DNA from: an uncultured Oscillospiraceae bacterium | Lineage (GTDB): Bacteria; Bacillota; Clostridia; Oscillospirales; Acutalibacteraceae | Assembly: GCA_900547275.1 (NCBI GenBank) | Contig: URGA01000054.1 | Location: 1 to 13,197, forward strand | Length of the DNA: 13,197 nt | Direction of reading: 5' to 3' | Shown: piece by piece, positions 1 through 6,746 of the stretch | How positions within the stretch are numbered: position 1 is the stretch's first letter | Layout of the letters: each line of letters begins with the position of its first letter | Program-made: the position numbers and the translations under genes | Notes under the pieces: generated by a model | Told to the model about the DNA's origin: nothing | Seen by the model: only the letters and a program-made list of their open reading frames with translations | The model's database searches: none

Positions 1-1
1 G

Positions 2-1318
2 TTCTTCGGGGACGAGATCGACCGGATCAGCGAGATCAACGTGGTCACCGGTGCGGTCATCCGGCGGCTGGAGACCATCCCCATCTGGCCCGCCACCCAC
101 TATGTCACCCCCAAGGAGAAGATGGACGCCGCCGTCCAGGAGATCTACCGGGAGTTGGAGGAGCGGGTGGCCTTCTTCCAGGCCAACAACCAGCTTATTG
201 AGGCCCAGCGCATCAAGCAGCGTACCATGTACGACGTAGAGATGATGCAGGAGCTGGGTTACTGCACCGGCATTGAGAACTACAGCCGGGTCATTGAGGG
301 CCGCGCCCCCGGCTCGCCCCCCCACACCCTGCTGGACTACTTCCCCAAGGACTTCGTTCTTTTCATCGACGAGAGCCACGTCACCCTGCCCCAGGTGCGG
401 GCCATGTATAACGGGGACCGGGCCCGAAAGACCACCCTGGTGGATTACGGCTTCCGCCTGCCGTCGGCTTATGACAACAGACCGCTTAAGTTTGACGAAT
501 TTTACGGAAAAATAAATCAGGTAATATTCACCTCGGCAACACCCGGCGAGCTAGAAAAGGAGAAGAGCGCCCAGATCGTTGAGCAGGTAATTCGACCAAC
601 AGGTCTGCTTGATCCCATTATTACGGTTAAGCCCACTGACGACCAGATGGACGATCTTGTTTCCGAAATAAATATAAGAACCGAACGCAAAGAGAGAGTG
701 CTTGTTACAACCCTTACAAAGGCTATGGCGGAAGACCTTACGGAATATCTTGAAGGCTTCGGAATAAAGGTTCGCTATATGCACCACGACGTTGACACAA
801 TGGAGCGAATGGAGATAATCCGCGATTTGCGCCTTGGTGAGTTTGACGTTCTTGTGGGCATCAACCTGCTTAGAGAGGGTCTGGATATACCCGAAGTCAG
901 CCTTGTTGCTATTCTTGACGCAGACAAAGAGGGCTTCCTGCGTTCAGAAACGAGCCTTGTTCAGACTATCGGCCGCGCCGCAAGAAACGCCAACGGCGAA
1001 GTTATAATGTATGCTGACAGCGTGACTCCGTCTATGGAGCGTGCAATTACGGAAACTGTTCGCAGGCGCGGAATTCAGGAGCAGTACAATAAAGAACACG
1101 GAATTATTCCGAAGACTATTAAGAAAGATGTCAGAGACGTTCTTGAGATTACTAAGAAGGATACAGCAACAGGCAAAAAGAAGGAACTTACAAAGAAAGA
1201 AAAAGAACTTTTGATAAAGGATTTGACGCGTCAGATGAAAGAGGCAGCAAAACTGCTTGAATTTGAGCACGCGGCTTATCTGAGAGACCAGATAGAAGAA
1301 TTACTGGATGAGAAATAA
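2..1318 (+). CDS. uvrB: UvrABC excinuclease subunit B, C-terminal part (5' end cut by window)
   Basis: UvrB is the DNA helicase-like subunit that receives damaged DNA from UvrA and recruits UvrC in nucleotide excision repair. The open frame runs in from the window edge (FFGDEIDRI at the start), so about 438 residues are present of the usual ~660. The N-terminal ATP-binding loop and the DNA-clamping hairpin lie outside. Visible in order are helicase motif II (FIDESH, about bases 361-378), the block GFRLPSAYDNRPL, motif III (FTSATPG), motifs V and VI (NLLREGLDIPEVSLVAILDADKEG; QTIGRAARN), and a C-terminal UVR domain (DLTRQMKEAAKLLEFEHAAYLRDQIEEL) that binds UvrC. Composition is odd: roughly 60-70% GC with C/G-ending codons up to about base 475, then roughly 35-55% GC with many A/T-ending codons, while the protein stays collinear with UvrB. 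The stop is 18 bases before uvrA, so the two are co-transcribed. Identity is certain; whether this is one natural gene is not. Confidence 0.97.
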   Translation, partial: FFGDEIDRISEINVVTGAVIRRLETIPIWPATHYVTPKEKMDAAVQEIYRELEERVAFFQANNQLIEAQRIKQRTMYDVEMMQELGYCTGIENYSRVIEGRAPGSPPHTLLDYFPKDFVLFIDESHVTLPQVRAMYNGDRARKTTLVDYGFRLPSAYDNRPLKFDEFYGKINQVIFTSATPGELEKEKSAQIVEQVIRPTGLLDPIITVKPTDDQMDDLVSEINIRTERKERVLVTTLTKAMAEDLTEYLEGFGIKVRYMHHDVDTMERMEIIRDLRLGEFDVLVGINLLREGLDIPEVSLVAILDADKEGFLRSETSLVQTIGRAARNANGEVIMYADSVTPSMERAITETVRRRGIQEQYNKEHGIIPKTIKKDVRDVLEITKKDTATGKKKELTKKEKELLIKDLTRQMKEAAKLLEFEHAAYLRDQIEELLDEK

Positions 1319-1336
1319 TGAAGGGAGAGCGGAATT

Positions 1337-4162
1337 ATGATTAAAAATATCGTGGTAAAAGGCGCACGAGAGCATAATCTTAAAAATATCGATGTTGAAA
1401 TTCCGAGAGACAAGCTTGTTGTCTTTACCGGGCTTTCAGGTTCGGGCAAGTCAAGCCTTGCGTTTGACACAATATACGCAGAGGGTCAGCGCCGATATGT
1501 GGAAAGTCTGTCTTCTTACGCGCGCCAGTTTCTCGGCCAGATGGAAAAGCCCGATGTTGATTATATCGAGGGACTTTCTCCTGCCATTTCAATCGACCAG
1601 AAAACAACTTCGCGAAATCCCCGTTCTACCGTAGGAACGGTTACGGAGATATACGATTATCTGCGTTTGCTTTGGGCGAGAATAGGCATTCCGCACTGCA
1701 CCGTTTGCGGAAGAGAAATAACACAGCAGACGGTTGACCAGATTGTAGATAAAATAATGACCCTGCCCGAAAAAACGAAGATACAGATAATGGCGCCTAT
1801 CGTAAGGGGCCATAAGGGCGAATATGTAAAGGAACTTGACAGCGCCAGAAAATCCGGCTTTGTGCGCGTGCGGATAGACGGCTCGGTTTACGACTTGTCA
1901 GAAGAGATAAAGCTTGATAAAAACAAGAAGCACAATATCGAGATAGTTGTTGATCGTCTTGTTATCAAGCCTGACATTGCCGGCAGACTTACAGACAGTG
2001 TTGAGACTGCAACGAGAATTGCCGAGGGCGTAGTGCTGGTTGACGTGGTGGGAGAAAGAGAGGAACTTTATTCTCTTAATTACGCCTGCCCGGAGCACGG
2101 AGCAGTTATTGCCGAAATGAGCCCCCGTATGTTCTCCTTTAACAATCCTTTCGGAGCCTGCAAGACCTGCAGCGGGCTCGGCTCATACAAGGAAATAGAC
2201 CCTTCGCTGATAATTCCGAATAAAAAACTTTCTATAAATCAGGGCGCAATAAAAGCGACGGGATGGAACGTTGCGGACGGCGGTTCAATCGCAAGAATGT
2301 ATTTTGAAGCTATTGCGGATGCTTACGGCTTCTCTCTTGATATTCCTGTTGAGATGATACCCAAAAAAGGTCTTGACGCGATACTTTACGGCACAGGCAC
2401 AAAGAAACTGAAAATGAAGCGCGTTACGTCTTACGGTTCTTCAACTTACAACAGCACCTTTGAGGGCGTTGTAAGCAATCTTCAGCGCCGCTACAAAGAG
2501 ACTACTTCCGACTGGGCGCGAAGTGATATTGAGGCGGTAATGACCCAGTGCGTGTGCCCTGACTGCGGCGGAGCCAGACTTTCAAAAGAATGTCTTTCCG
2601 TTACTGTAGGCGGCAAAAATATTTATGAATTCTGTTCAATGCCAATTCATCAGGAACTCCAGTTTATAAATGAACTTGAACTTTCCGAAAAAGAGCACAA
2701 AATAGGTGATCTCATTGTTCGTGAGATAAGAGAAAGACTTAATTTCCTTGACAGCGTCGGTCTCGATTATCTTACTCTTGCAAGAGAAGCGTCTACGCTT
2801 TCAGGCGGTGAGAACCAGCGTATCAGGCTTGCAACCCAAATCGGTTCAAGTCTTATGGGCGTGCTTTATATTTTGGACGAGCCGTCAATCGGTCTTCATC
2901 AGCGCGATAACGACAAATTGCTGGGAACTCTGCGCCACCTGCGAGATCTCGGCAATACACTTATCGTCGTAGAACATGATGAAGATACGATGCGCGCCGC
3001 TGATTATATCGTTGATATCGGTCCCGGTGCAGGCATCCACGGCGGCGAACTTGTTGCTGCCGGCACGGTGGACGATATTATGGCGTGTGAAAATTCAATA
3101 ACAGGCCAGTATCTTTCCGGCAAGCGCAAAATTCCTGTGCCTGATAAGCGCAGAAGCGGAAACGGTAAAAAGCTGACTGTTCACGGCGCTTCCCAGAACA
3201 ATCTTCAGAATATTGACGTGGAAATACCGCTGGGCGAGTTCGTGGCGGTTACGGGAGTTTCAGGTTCGGGAAAATCAAGCCTTGTAAATGAAATACTCTA
3301 TAAGCACCTTGCAAACGAGCTTAACGGAGCAAAAAAGAGAGCGGGCAAATTTGAAAAAATGACAGGAGTGGACAACCTTGACAAGGTTATCAATATCGAC
3401 CAGTCTCCAATCGGAAGAACTCCGCGTTCAAACCCCGCCACGTATACAGGCGTTTTTAACGATATAAGAGATCTTTTTGCTTCAACTCAGGACGCCAAGG
3501 TTCGCGGCTATAAGGCCAACCGCTTTTCATTTAATGTAAAGGGCGGCAGATGCGAGGCTTGCCAGGGCGACGGTATCGTTAAGATAGAGATGCATTTCCT
3601 TGCGGATGTGTATGTGCCCTGCGACGTTTGCTCTGGTCAGCGTTACAACAGGGAAACGCTGGAGGTAAAGTTTAAGGGCAAAAATATTTTTGAAGTTCTT
3701 GAAATGACTGTTGACGAAGGCGTTGAATTCTTTGCTCAGCAGCCTAAAATTCTTCATAAGCTTAAAACGCTTTCAGACGTCGGACTGGGCTATGTGAAAA
3801 TCGGACAGCCGGCAACGACGCTTTCAGGGGGCGAGGCACAGCGAGTAAAACTGGCAACCGAGCTTATGCGCCGTTCAACAGGAAAGACGATTTATATACT
3901 CGACGAGCCAACAACAGGCCTTCACACTGCAGATGTTCACCGCCTGGTCAACGTGCTGGAAAAACTTGTTGACGGCGGAAATACGGTAGTCGTTATCGAG
4001 CATAACCTTGACGTAATAAAGACAGCGGATTATATTATCGACCTGGGCCCCGAGGGAGGAAACGGCGGAGGACGCCTTGTTGCCTGCGGCACACCGGAAG
4101 AGATAGCCGCCTGCGAAAAGTCTTACACCGGCGCATATCTCAAAAATATGCTTACCCGATGA
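1337..4162 (+). CDS. uvrA: UvrABC excinuclease subunit A
   Basis: UvrA is the ABC-type ATPase dimer that scans DNA for bulky lesions and loads UvrB. The protein has 941 residues, the normal full length. N-terminal half: Walker A GLSGSGKS (residues 32-39), a zinc module with ligands C251, H254, C275 and C278, then the ABC signature LSGGENQR and Walker B LYILDEPSIGLH. C-terminal half: Walker A GVSGSGKS (640-647), a second zinc module C739/C742/C762/C765, signature LSGGEAQR, Walker B IYILDEPTTGLH, and the final H-loop VIEHNLDVI. The first zinc module has His in place of the second Cys; my recollection is that CPEHG-type variants occur in clostridial UvrA, and His can also bind zinc. The ATG has a purine-rich site (AAGGGAG, 1321-1327) nine bases upstream. 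It follows uvrB directly and ends at a terminator. Codon use matches the later, AT-richer part of uvrB. Confidence 0.98.
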   Translation: MIKNIVVKGAREHNLKNIDVEIPRDKLVVFTGLSGSGKSSLAFDTIYAEGQRRYVESLSSYARQFLGQMEKPDVDYIEGLSPAISIDQKTTSRNPRSTVGTVTEIYDYLRLLWARIGIPHCTVCGREITQQTVDQIVDKIMTLPEKTKIQIMAPIVRGHKGEYVKELDSARKSGFVRVRIDGSVYDLSEEIKLDKNKKHNIEIVVDRLVIKPDIAGRLTDSVETATRIAEGVVLVDVVGEREELYSLNYACPEHGAVIAEMSPRMFSFNNPFGACKTCSGLGSYKEIDPSLIIPNKKLSINQGAIKATGWNVADGGSIARMYFEAIADAYGFSLDIPVEMIPKKGLDAILYGTGTKKLKMKRVTSYGSSTYNSTFEGVVSNLQRRYKETTSDWARSDIEAVMTQCVCPDCGGARLSKECLSVTVGGKNIYEFCSMPIHQELQFINELELSEKEHKIGDLIVREIRERLNFLDSVGLDYLTLAREASTLSGGENQRIRLATQIGSSLMGVLYILDEPSIGLHQRDNDKLLGTLRHLRDLGNTLIVVEHDEDTMRAADYIVDIGPGAGIHGGELVAAGTVDDIMACENSITGQYLSGKRKIPVPDKRRSGNGKKLTVHGASQNNLQNIDVEIPLGEFVAVTGVSGSGKSSLVNEILYKHLANELNGAKKRAGKFEKMTGVDNLDKVINIDQSPIGRTPRSNPATYTGVFNDIRDLFASTQDAKVRGYKANRFSFNVKGGRCEACQGDGIVKIEMHFLADVYVPCDVCSGQRYNRETLEVKFKGKNIFEVLEMTVDEGVEFFAQQPKILHKLKTLSDVGLGYVKIGQPATTLSGGEAQRVKLATELMRRSTGKTIYILDEPTTGLHTADVHRLVNVLEKLVDGGNTVVVIEHNLDVIKTADYIIDLGPEGGNGGGRLVACGTPEEIAACEKSYTGAYLKNMLTR

Positions 4163-4195
4163 TATACTGTATTAAATCATCCAAATGATTTTCTT

Positions 4196-4239
4196 AACTG
4201 CTTTCGTGCATATTATGTATGGAAGCAGTTATTTTTTTT
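4196..4239 (+). terminator. Rho-independent terminator after uvrBA
   Basis: Ten-base arms AACTGCTTTC (4196-4205) and GGAAGCAGTT (4221-4230) pair with one G-U, and a run of T follows at 4232-4239. It lies 33 bases after the uvrA stop. A smaller 7-bp hairpin with no T tract (4174-4191) precedes it. Confidence 0.85.
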
Positions 4240-4270
4240 GTGTATTATTGAACAAATATTAAGCTGGGTG

Positions 4271-4299
4271 TTGAAAAAGTGAAGCGGTTCTGCTATAGT
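4271..4299 (+). promoter_or_regulatory. Sigma-A promoter for the ydcF-like gene
   Basis: TTGAAA (4271-4276) and TATAGT (4294-4299) are separated by 17 bases, and a TG one base before the -10 gives an extended -10. The predicted transcript start is near 4306. This lies upstream of the ATG at 4350 and just after another possible ATG at 4303, which argues that the 4303 reading frame is not used. Confidence 0.75.
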
Positions 4300-4349
4300 G
4301 ATATGGAAAAGACGAGAAAAGAAAATAAGATTGAAATTGTGATGAAGAA

Positions 4350-5144
4350 ATGGAAAAAACAAAAATCAAGTCGAAAAAGAGAAGCAAAAGTATGATTTTT
4401 AAGATAGTTTTGATTGCCGTCGGGGTTCTGCTGTTTTTGTGGTATCTGGCGCCCCTGGCGATTAACGGCATTTTCAATATAGGCAATGCACTGGGATTTG
4501 TTCTGTCGCTTGCTCTTGTTCTCTGCGGAGTTTTTCTTGATAAAATTATTGTTCTCCTGGGGAAGGGGCAGGGAGTGCCGGGCGTAATTTTTAAATCGTT
4601 TTTTGCTCTTGCCTGCGTTGTTATCATTATTGTTACCGCGGCCTTTTTCTCAATGATAGCCGCAATGCACAATTCCCCCGGAAAGGACGAAACAGTGGTC
4701 GTTCTCGGTTGTTCCGTAATAGGCGAGAAGCCAAGCAGAATGCTGCGCCAGCGAATTGAAGCGGCGGCGGAATACCTTAAGGAAAATGAAAACTCTTCGG
4801 CGGTGCTGTGCGGCGGCCAGGGCTCAGACGAAATAATGACGGAAGCCGAGTGTATGCGCCGCGAGCTTGTTAAGAGAGGTATTGATGAAAGCAGACTTTA
4901 TCTTGAAGGCAAGTCTACTGATACGCAGGAGAATATTTCCTTCTGCGCAGATATAATTAAAGAAAACGGACTTAATACGGACGTGACGGTAGTAACGTCT
5001 GATTTCCACGAAAAACGAGGTGCGATGCTCTGCCAAAAGTATGGGCTCAACCCCTCTGCCACTCCTGCAAAGACCGATTTTTATTTGGCGGCAACTTATT
5101 GGCTGCGCGATCTGCTGGGAGTAGTCCGCGAGTTTATATTCTGA
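4350..5144 (+). CDS. YdcF/SanA-like membrane protein with DUF218 domain
   Basis: The 264-residue protein has a short basic N-terminus (rich in Lys and Arg, residues 2-13), three predicted membrane helices (about 17-35, 41-63 and 79-104), then a DUF218 domain. That domain shows VVVLGCSVIGEKPS (116-129), a conserved GGQG (155-158), the TEAECMRREL helix, LEGKSTDTQEN (185-195) and TSDFH (216-220). Members of this family (E. coli SanA, YdcF, ElyC) are linked to envelope integrity and polysaccharide metabolism; YdcF binds S-adenosylmethionine, but no reaction is settled for this type. The topology would put the domain on one face of the membrane, probably outside. The ribosome binding site is weak for ATG 4350. 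An in-frame ATG at 4392 (residue 15) is the alternative start and would remove the basic leader. The gene is first in an operon with the next gene, 21 bases downstream. Confidence 0.85.
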   Translation: MEKTKIKSKKRSKSMIFKIVLIAVGVLLFLWYLAPLAINGIFNIGNALGFVLSLALVLCGVFLDKIIVLLGKGQGVPGVIFKSFFALACVVIIIVTAAFFSMIAAMHNSPGKDETVVVLGCSVIGEKPSRMLRQRIEAAAEYLKENENSSAVLCGGQGSDEIMTEAECMRRELVKRGIDESRLYLEGKSTDTQENISFCADIIKENGLNTDVTVVTSDFHEKRGAMLCQKYGLNPSATPAKTDFYLAATYWLRDLLGVVREFIF

Positions 5145-5165
5145 CAATTTTCCTGCAAGGAGTGT

Positions 5166-5741
5166 ATGTTTTTGAAAGGTATTTCCATCTGTGATATTCA
5201 GCCTGACGGTTATCGCGGCGTTTGCCGCGGAAATCAGTTGGCGGATTATATGGAAGACAAGAATATCGGTGAGAAGATTACCGCTTTTCTTAACGCTTAT
5301 GTTGATGATGAAACCCAGGAGATTTACTGTACCATTGCCGCGGCTTGCGAGGCAAAACAGGCGGCGGCTCTGCTGACCGAACAGGGTGCAGACAGCGAAG
5401 TAATTACTTATAACGATGAGCACGAAAGCGCAGGCCTTTTAGGCGCAGATTTTCTCGGCTATGACGTCTGCTCGTCTAATTTCGGAACATCGCCTATTGC
5501 AGACGGGCTTATTAAACTTGGGTTCAATGAATACGACGAAAGTATCTGCCCTGAGTTTTTCGAAAATATCGGCGGCGATATTGTAAAAGGCTACGCCGAA
5601 AATCTCAACGAAAATCTTCTCTTTTCAGACCGTGAAGTTGCCGAGGAAGTTTGTGAGTACATGAACTACCTTGCCCAGAAGCATGACGGGCTTTTTTACG
5701 GCGACGAGGACTTCTCTGTTTTTGCAGTATTTTCCTGTTGA
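5166..5741 (+). CDS. Hypothetical acidic cysteine-containing protein
   Basis: I do not recognise this 191-residue protein. It is rich in Asp and Glu, has no signal peptide or membrane helix, and looks cytoplasmic. It carries eight cysteines (9, 20, 55, 61, 102, 128, 163 and the final residue 191), but none form an obvious CxxC metal motif. Alternating strand- and helix-like stretches suggest a compact alpha/beta fold, for example IYCTIAAACEAKQAAALLTEQGADSEVITY (53-82). The segment LLGADFLGYDVCSSNFGTSPIADGLIKLGF (91-120) looks the most likely to be conserved. The start is uncertain: AAGGAG (5157-5162) lies only 3 bases before ATG 5166 but 9 bases before an in-frame TTG at 5172, so translation may start at the TTG. 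The gene follows the ydcF-like gene by 21 bases and ends before a terminator, so the two probably share a transcript. Function is unknown. Confidence 0.75.
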   Translation: MFLKGISICDIQPDGYRGVCRGNQLADYMEDKNIGEKITAFLNAYVDDETQEIYCTIAAACEAKQAAALLTEQGADSEVITYNDEHESAGLLGADFLGYDVCSSNFGTSPIADGLIKLGFNEYDESICPEFFENIGGDIVKGYAENLNENLLFSDREVAEEVCEYMNYLAQKHDGLFYGDEDFSVFAVFSC

Positions 5742-5758
5742 TTTTCCTTAATTAGGTA

Positions 5759-5788
5759 TCATATTTTTTCTTACCTCTGTCCATACTA
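5759..5788 (+). promoter_or_regulatory. Candidate sigma-G/sigma-F-type promoter for sigG
   Basis: CATACTA at 5782-5788 matches the Bacillus sigma-G -10 consensus (CATNHTA) exactly. Eighteen bases upstream, TCATA (5759-5763) matches four of five positions of the -35 (GYATA). Transcription would start near 5795, about 45 bases before the preferred sigG start codon. In B. subtilis sigG is activated by sigma-F and then by itself, so this site fits autoregulation. The match is by eye only. Confidence 0.5.
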
Positions 5789-5803
5789 TGGGCAGAGGTT
5801 TTT
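5773..5803 (+). terminator. Rho-independent terminator after the ydcF-like operon
   Basis: Arms ACCTCTGTCC (5773-5782) and GGGCAGAGGT (5790-5799) form a 10-bp stem with one G-U pair and a 7-base loop, followed by TTTTTG and more T-rich sequence. The loop overlaps a sigma-G-like -10 for the next gene. Confidence 0.85.
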
Positions 5804-5839
5804 GTTTTGTTGTACATAAAAAATTGAAGGATGATTTGT

Positions 5840-6610
5840 GTGCAATACGGCAAAGTTGAAATATGTGGCATCAATACAAGCGAACTTAAAGTTCTTAAAG
5901 AACCTGAAAAAATCGAACTGCTGAAAAAGGCAAGAGCCGGAGATATGAAGGCAAGAGACGCTCTTATTAAAGGCAACCTGCGTTTGGTGCTGTCCGTTAT
6001 TCAGCGGTTTGCAAACAGGGGAGAAAGTATGGACGATCTCTTTCAGGTGGGGGTAATAGGTCTTATTAAGGCGATAGATAATTTCAATCTTGATCTTGAC
6101 GTGCGTTTTTCAACTTATGCCGTGCCGATGTGTATCGGCGAGATTCGCCGCTATTTAAGAGACGATAACCCTGTAAGGGTCAGCCGTTCAATGCGTGATA
6201 CGGCATATAAGGCGATGCAGGTAAAAGAACAGCTCATGAATAAAAATCAGCGAGAGCCCACCGTTGAGGAAATTGCCAAAATTCTGGACATGAAAAAGTC
6301 CGACGTGGTGCTTGCGCTTGAGGCAATCGTTGATCCTGTTTCATTGTACGAGCCAGTTTATTCAGACGGCGGCGACACAATTTATGTTATGGATCAGGTG
6401 GGCGACTGCAGTTCGGACAGCGACTGGATAGATGAAATTATGATAAAGGATGAAATTAAAGGTCTGGACGACCGTGAGAGGAATATACTTTATAAGAGGT
6501 TCATGGAAGGAAAAACGCAGATGGAGGTTGCAAAAGAAATCGGTATTTCCCAGGCGCAGGTATCCAGACTGGAAAAAAGCGCAATGCGTCGAATTAAGGA
6601 GCACCGCTGA
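5840..6610 (+). CDS. sigG: RNA polymerase sporulation sigma factor SigG
   Basis: Sigma-G directs late gene expression in the forespore during endospore formation. The 256-residue protein is close in length and sequence to B. subtilis SigG (260). Region 2 contains NLRLVLSVIQRFANRGESMDDLFQVG and FSTYAVPMCIGEIRRYLRD, the core-binding and -10 recognition parts. Region 3 includes EPTVEEIAKILDM. Region 4 ends with TQMEVAKEIGISQAQVSRLEK, the -35 binding helix-turn-helix. The SigG-type N-terminus KVEICGINTSEL is a strong marker. I prefer GTG 5840 as start: the protein then begins MQYGKVEICG, aligning with MSRNKVEICG of B. subtilis, and AAGGATG has room as ribosome binding site. An in-frame ATG at 5831 has the GAAGG directly against it with no spacer. 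The gene stands alone; spoIIGA and sigE, its usual clostridial neighbours, are not next to it. Confidence 0.95.
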   Translation: MQYGKVEICGINTSELKVLKEPEKIELLKKARAGDMKARDALIKGNLRLVLSVIQRFANRGESMDDLFQVGVIGLIKAIDNFNLDLDVRFSTYAVPMCIGEIRRYLRDDNPVRVSRSMRDTAYKAMQVKEQLMNKNQREPTVEEIAKILDMKKSDVVLALEAIVDPVSLYEPVYSDGGDTIYVMDQVGDCSSDSDWIDEIMIKDEIKGLDDRERNILYKRFMEGKTQMEVAKEIGISQAQVSRLEKSAMRRIKEHR

Positions 6611-6680
6611 TTGTAGGCTTGTTTTTTATGACCTCCAAATGTTTTTTTGGTGAATAATTTGTAAAAATGAGTTAAAACCA

Positions 6681-6709
6681 TTGACTGATGTTAAAAGATA
6701 TTGTACAAT
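6681..6709 (+). promoter_or_regulatory. Sigma-A promoter for the EF-G-like gene
   Basis: TTGACT (6681-6686) and TACAAT (6704-6709) are 17 bases apart. The predicted start is near 6716, followed by a ~30-base leader with AAGAGGT (6732-6738) eight bases before the ATG. I saw no convincing terminator between sigG (ends 6610) and this promoter, only a weak 5-bp hairpin near 6643-6660. Confidence 0.75.
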
Positions 6710-6746
6710 ATGCACAAATGATTATTGAAACAAGAGGTATCTAAAT

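Noticed and set aside
51..515. Pro/Arg/Ser-rich open frames in the second frame of the GC-rich uvrB segment
   Set aside because: High GC removes stop codons; the translations are low in complexity and the UvrB frame explains the region.
4174..4191. Small 7-bp hairpin AAATCAT/ATGATTT after uvrA
   Set aside because: It is AT-rich with no clean T tract; the stronger hairpin at 4196-4239 explains termination.
4303..4395. A 30-residue, very basic reading frame starting at ATG 4303
   Set aside because: The predicted transcript start (about 4306) lies after its start codon, it has no good ribosome binding site, and it overlaps the ydcF-like gene in another frame.
4824..5423. 199-residue open frame on the minus strand
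   Set aside because: It overlaps the DUF218 domain, which is clearly coded on the plus strand, and resembles no known protein; it is an antisense shadow.
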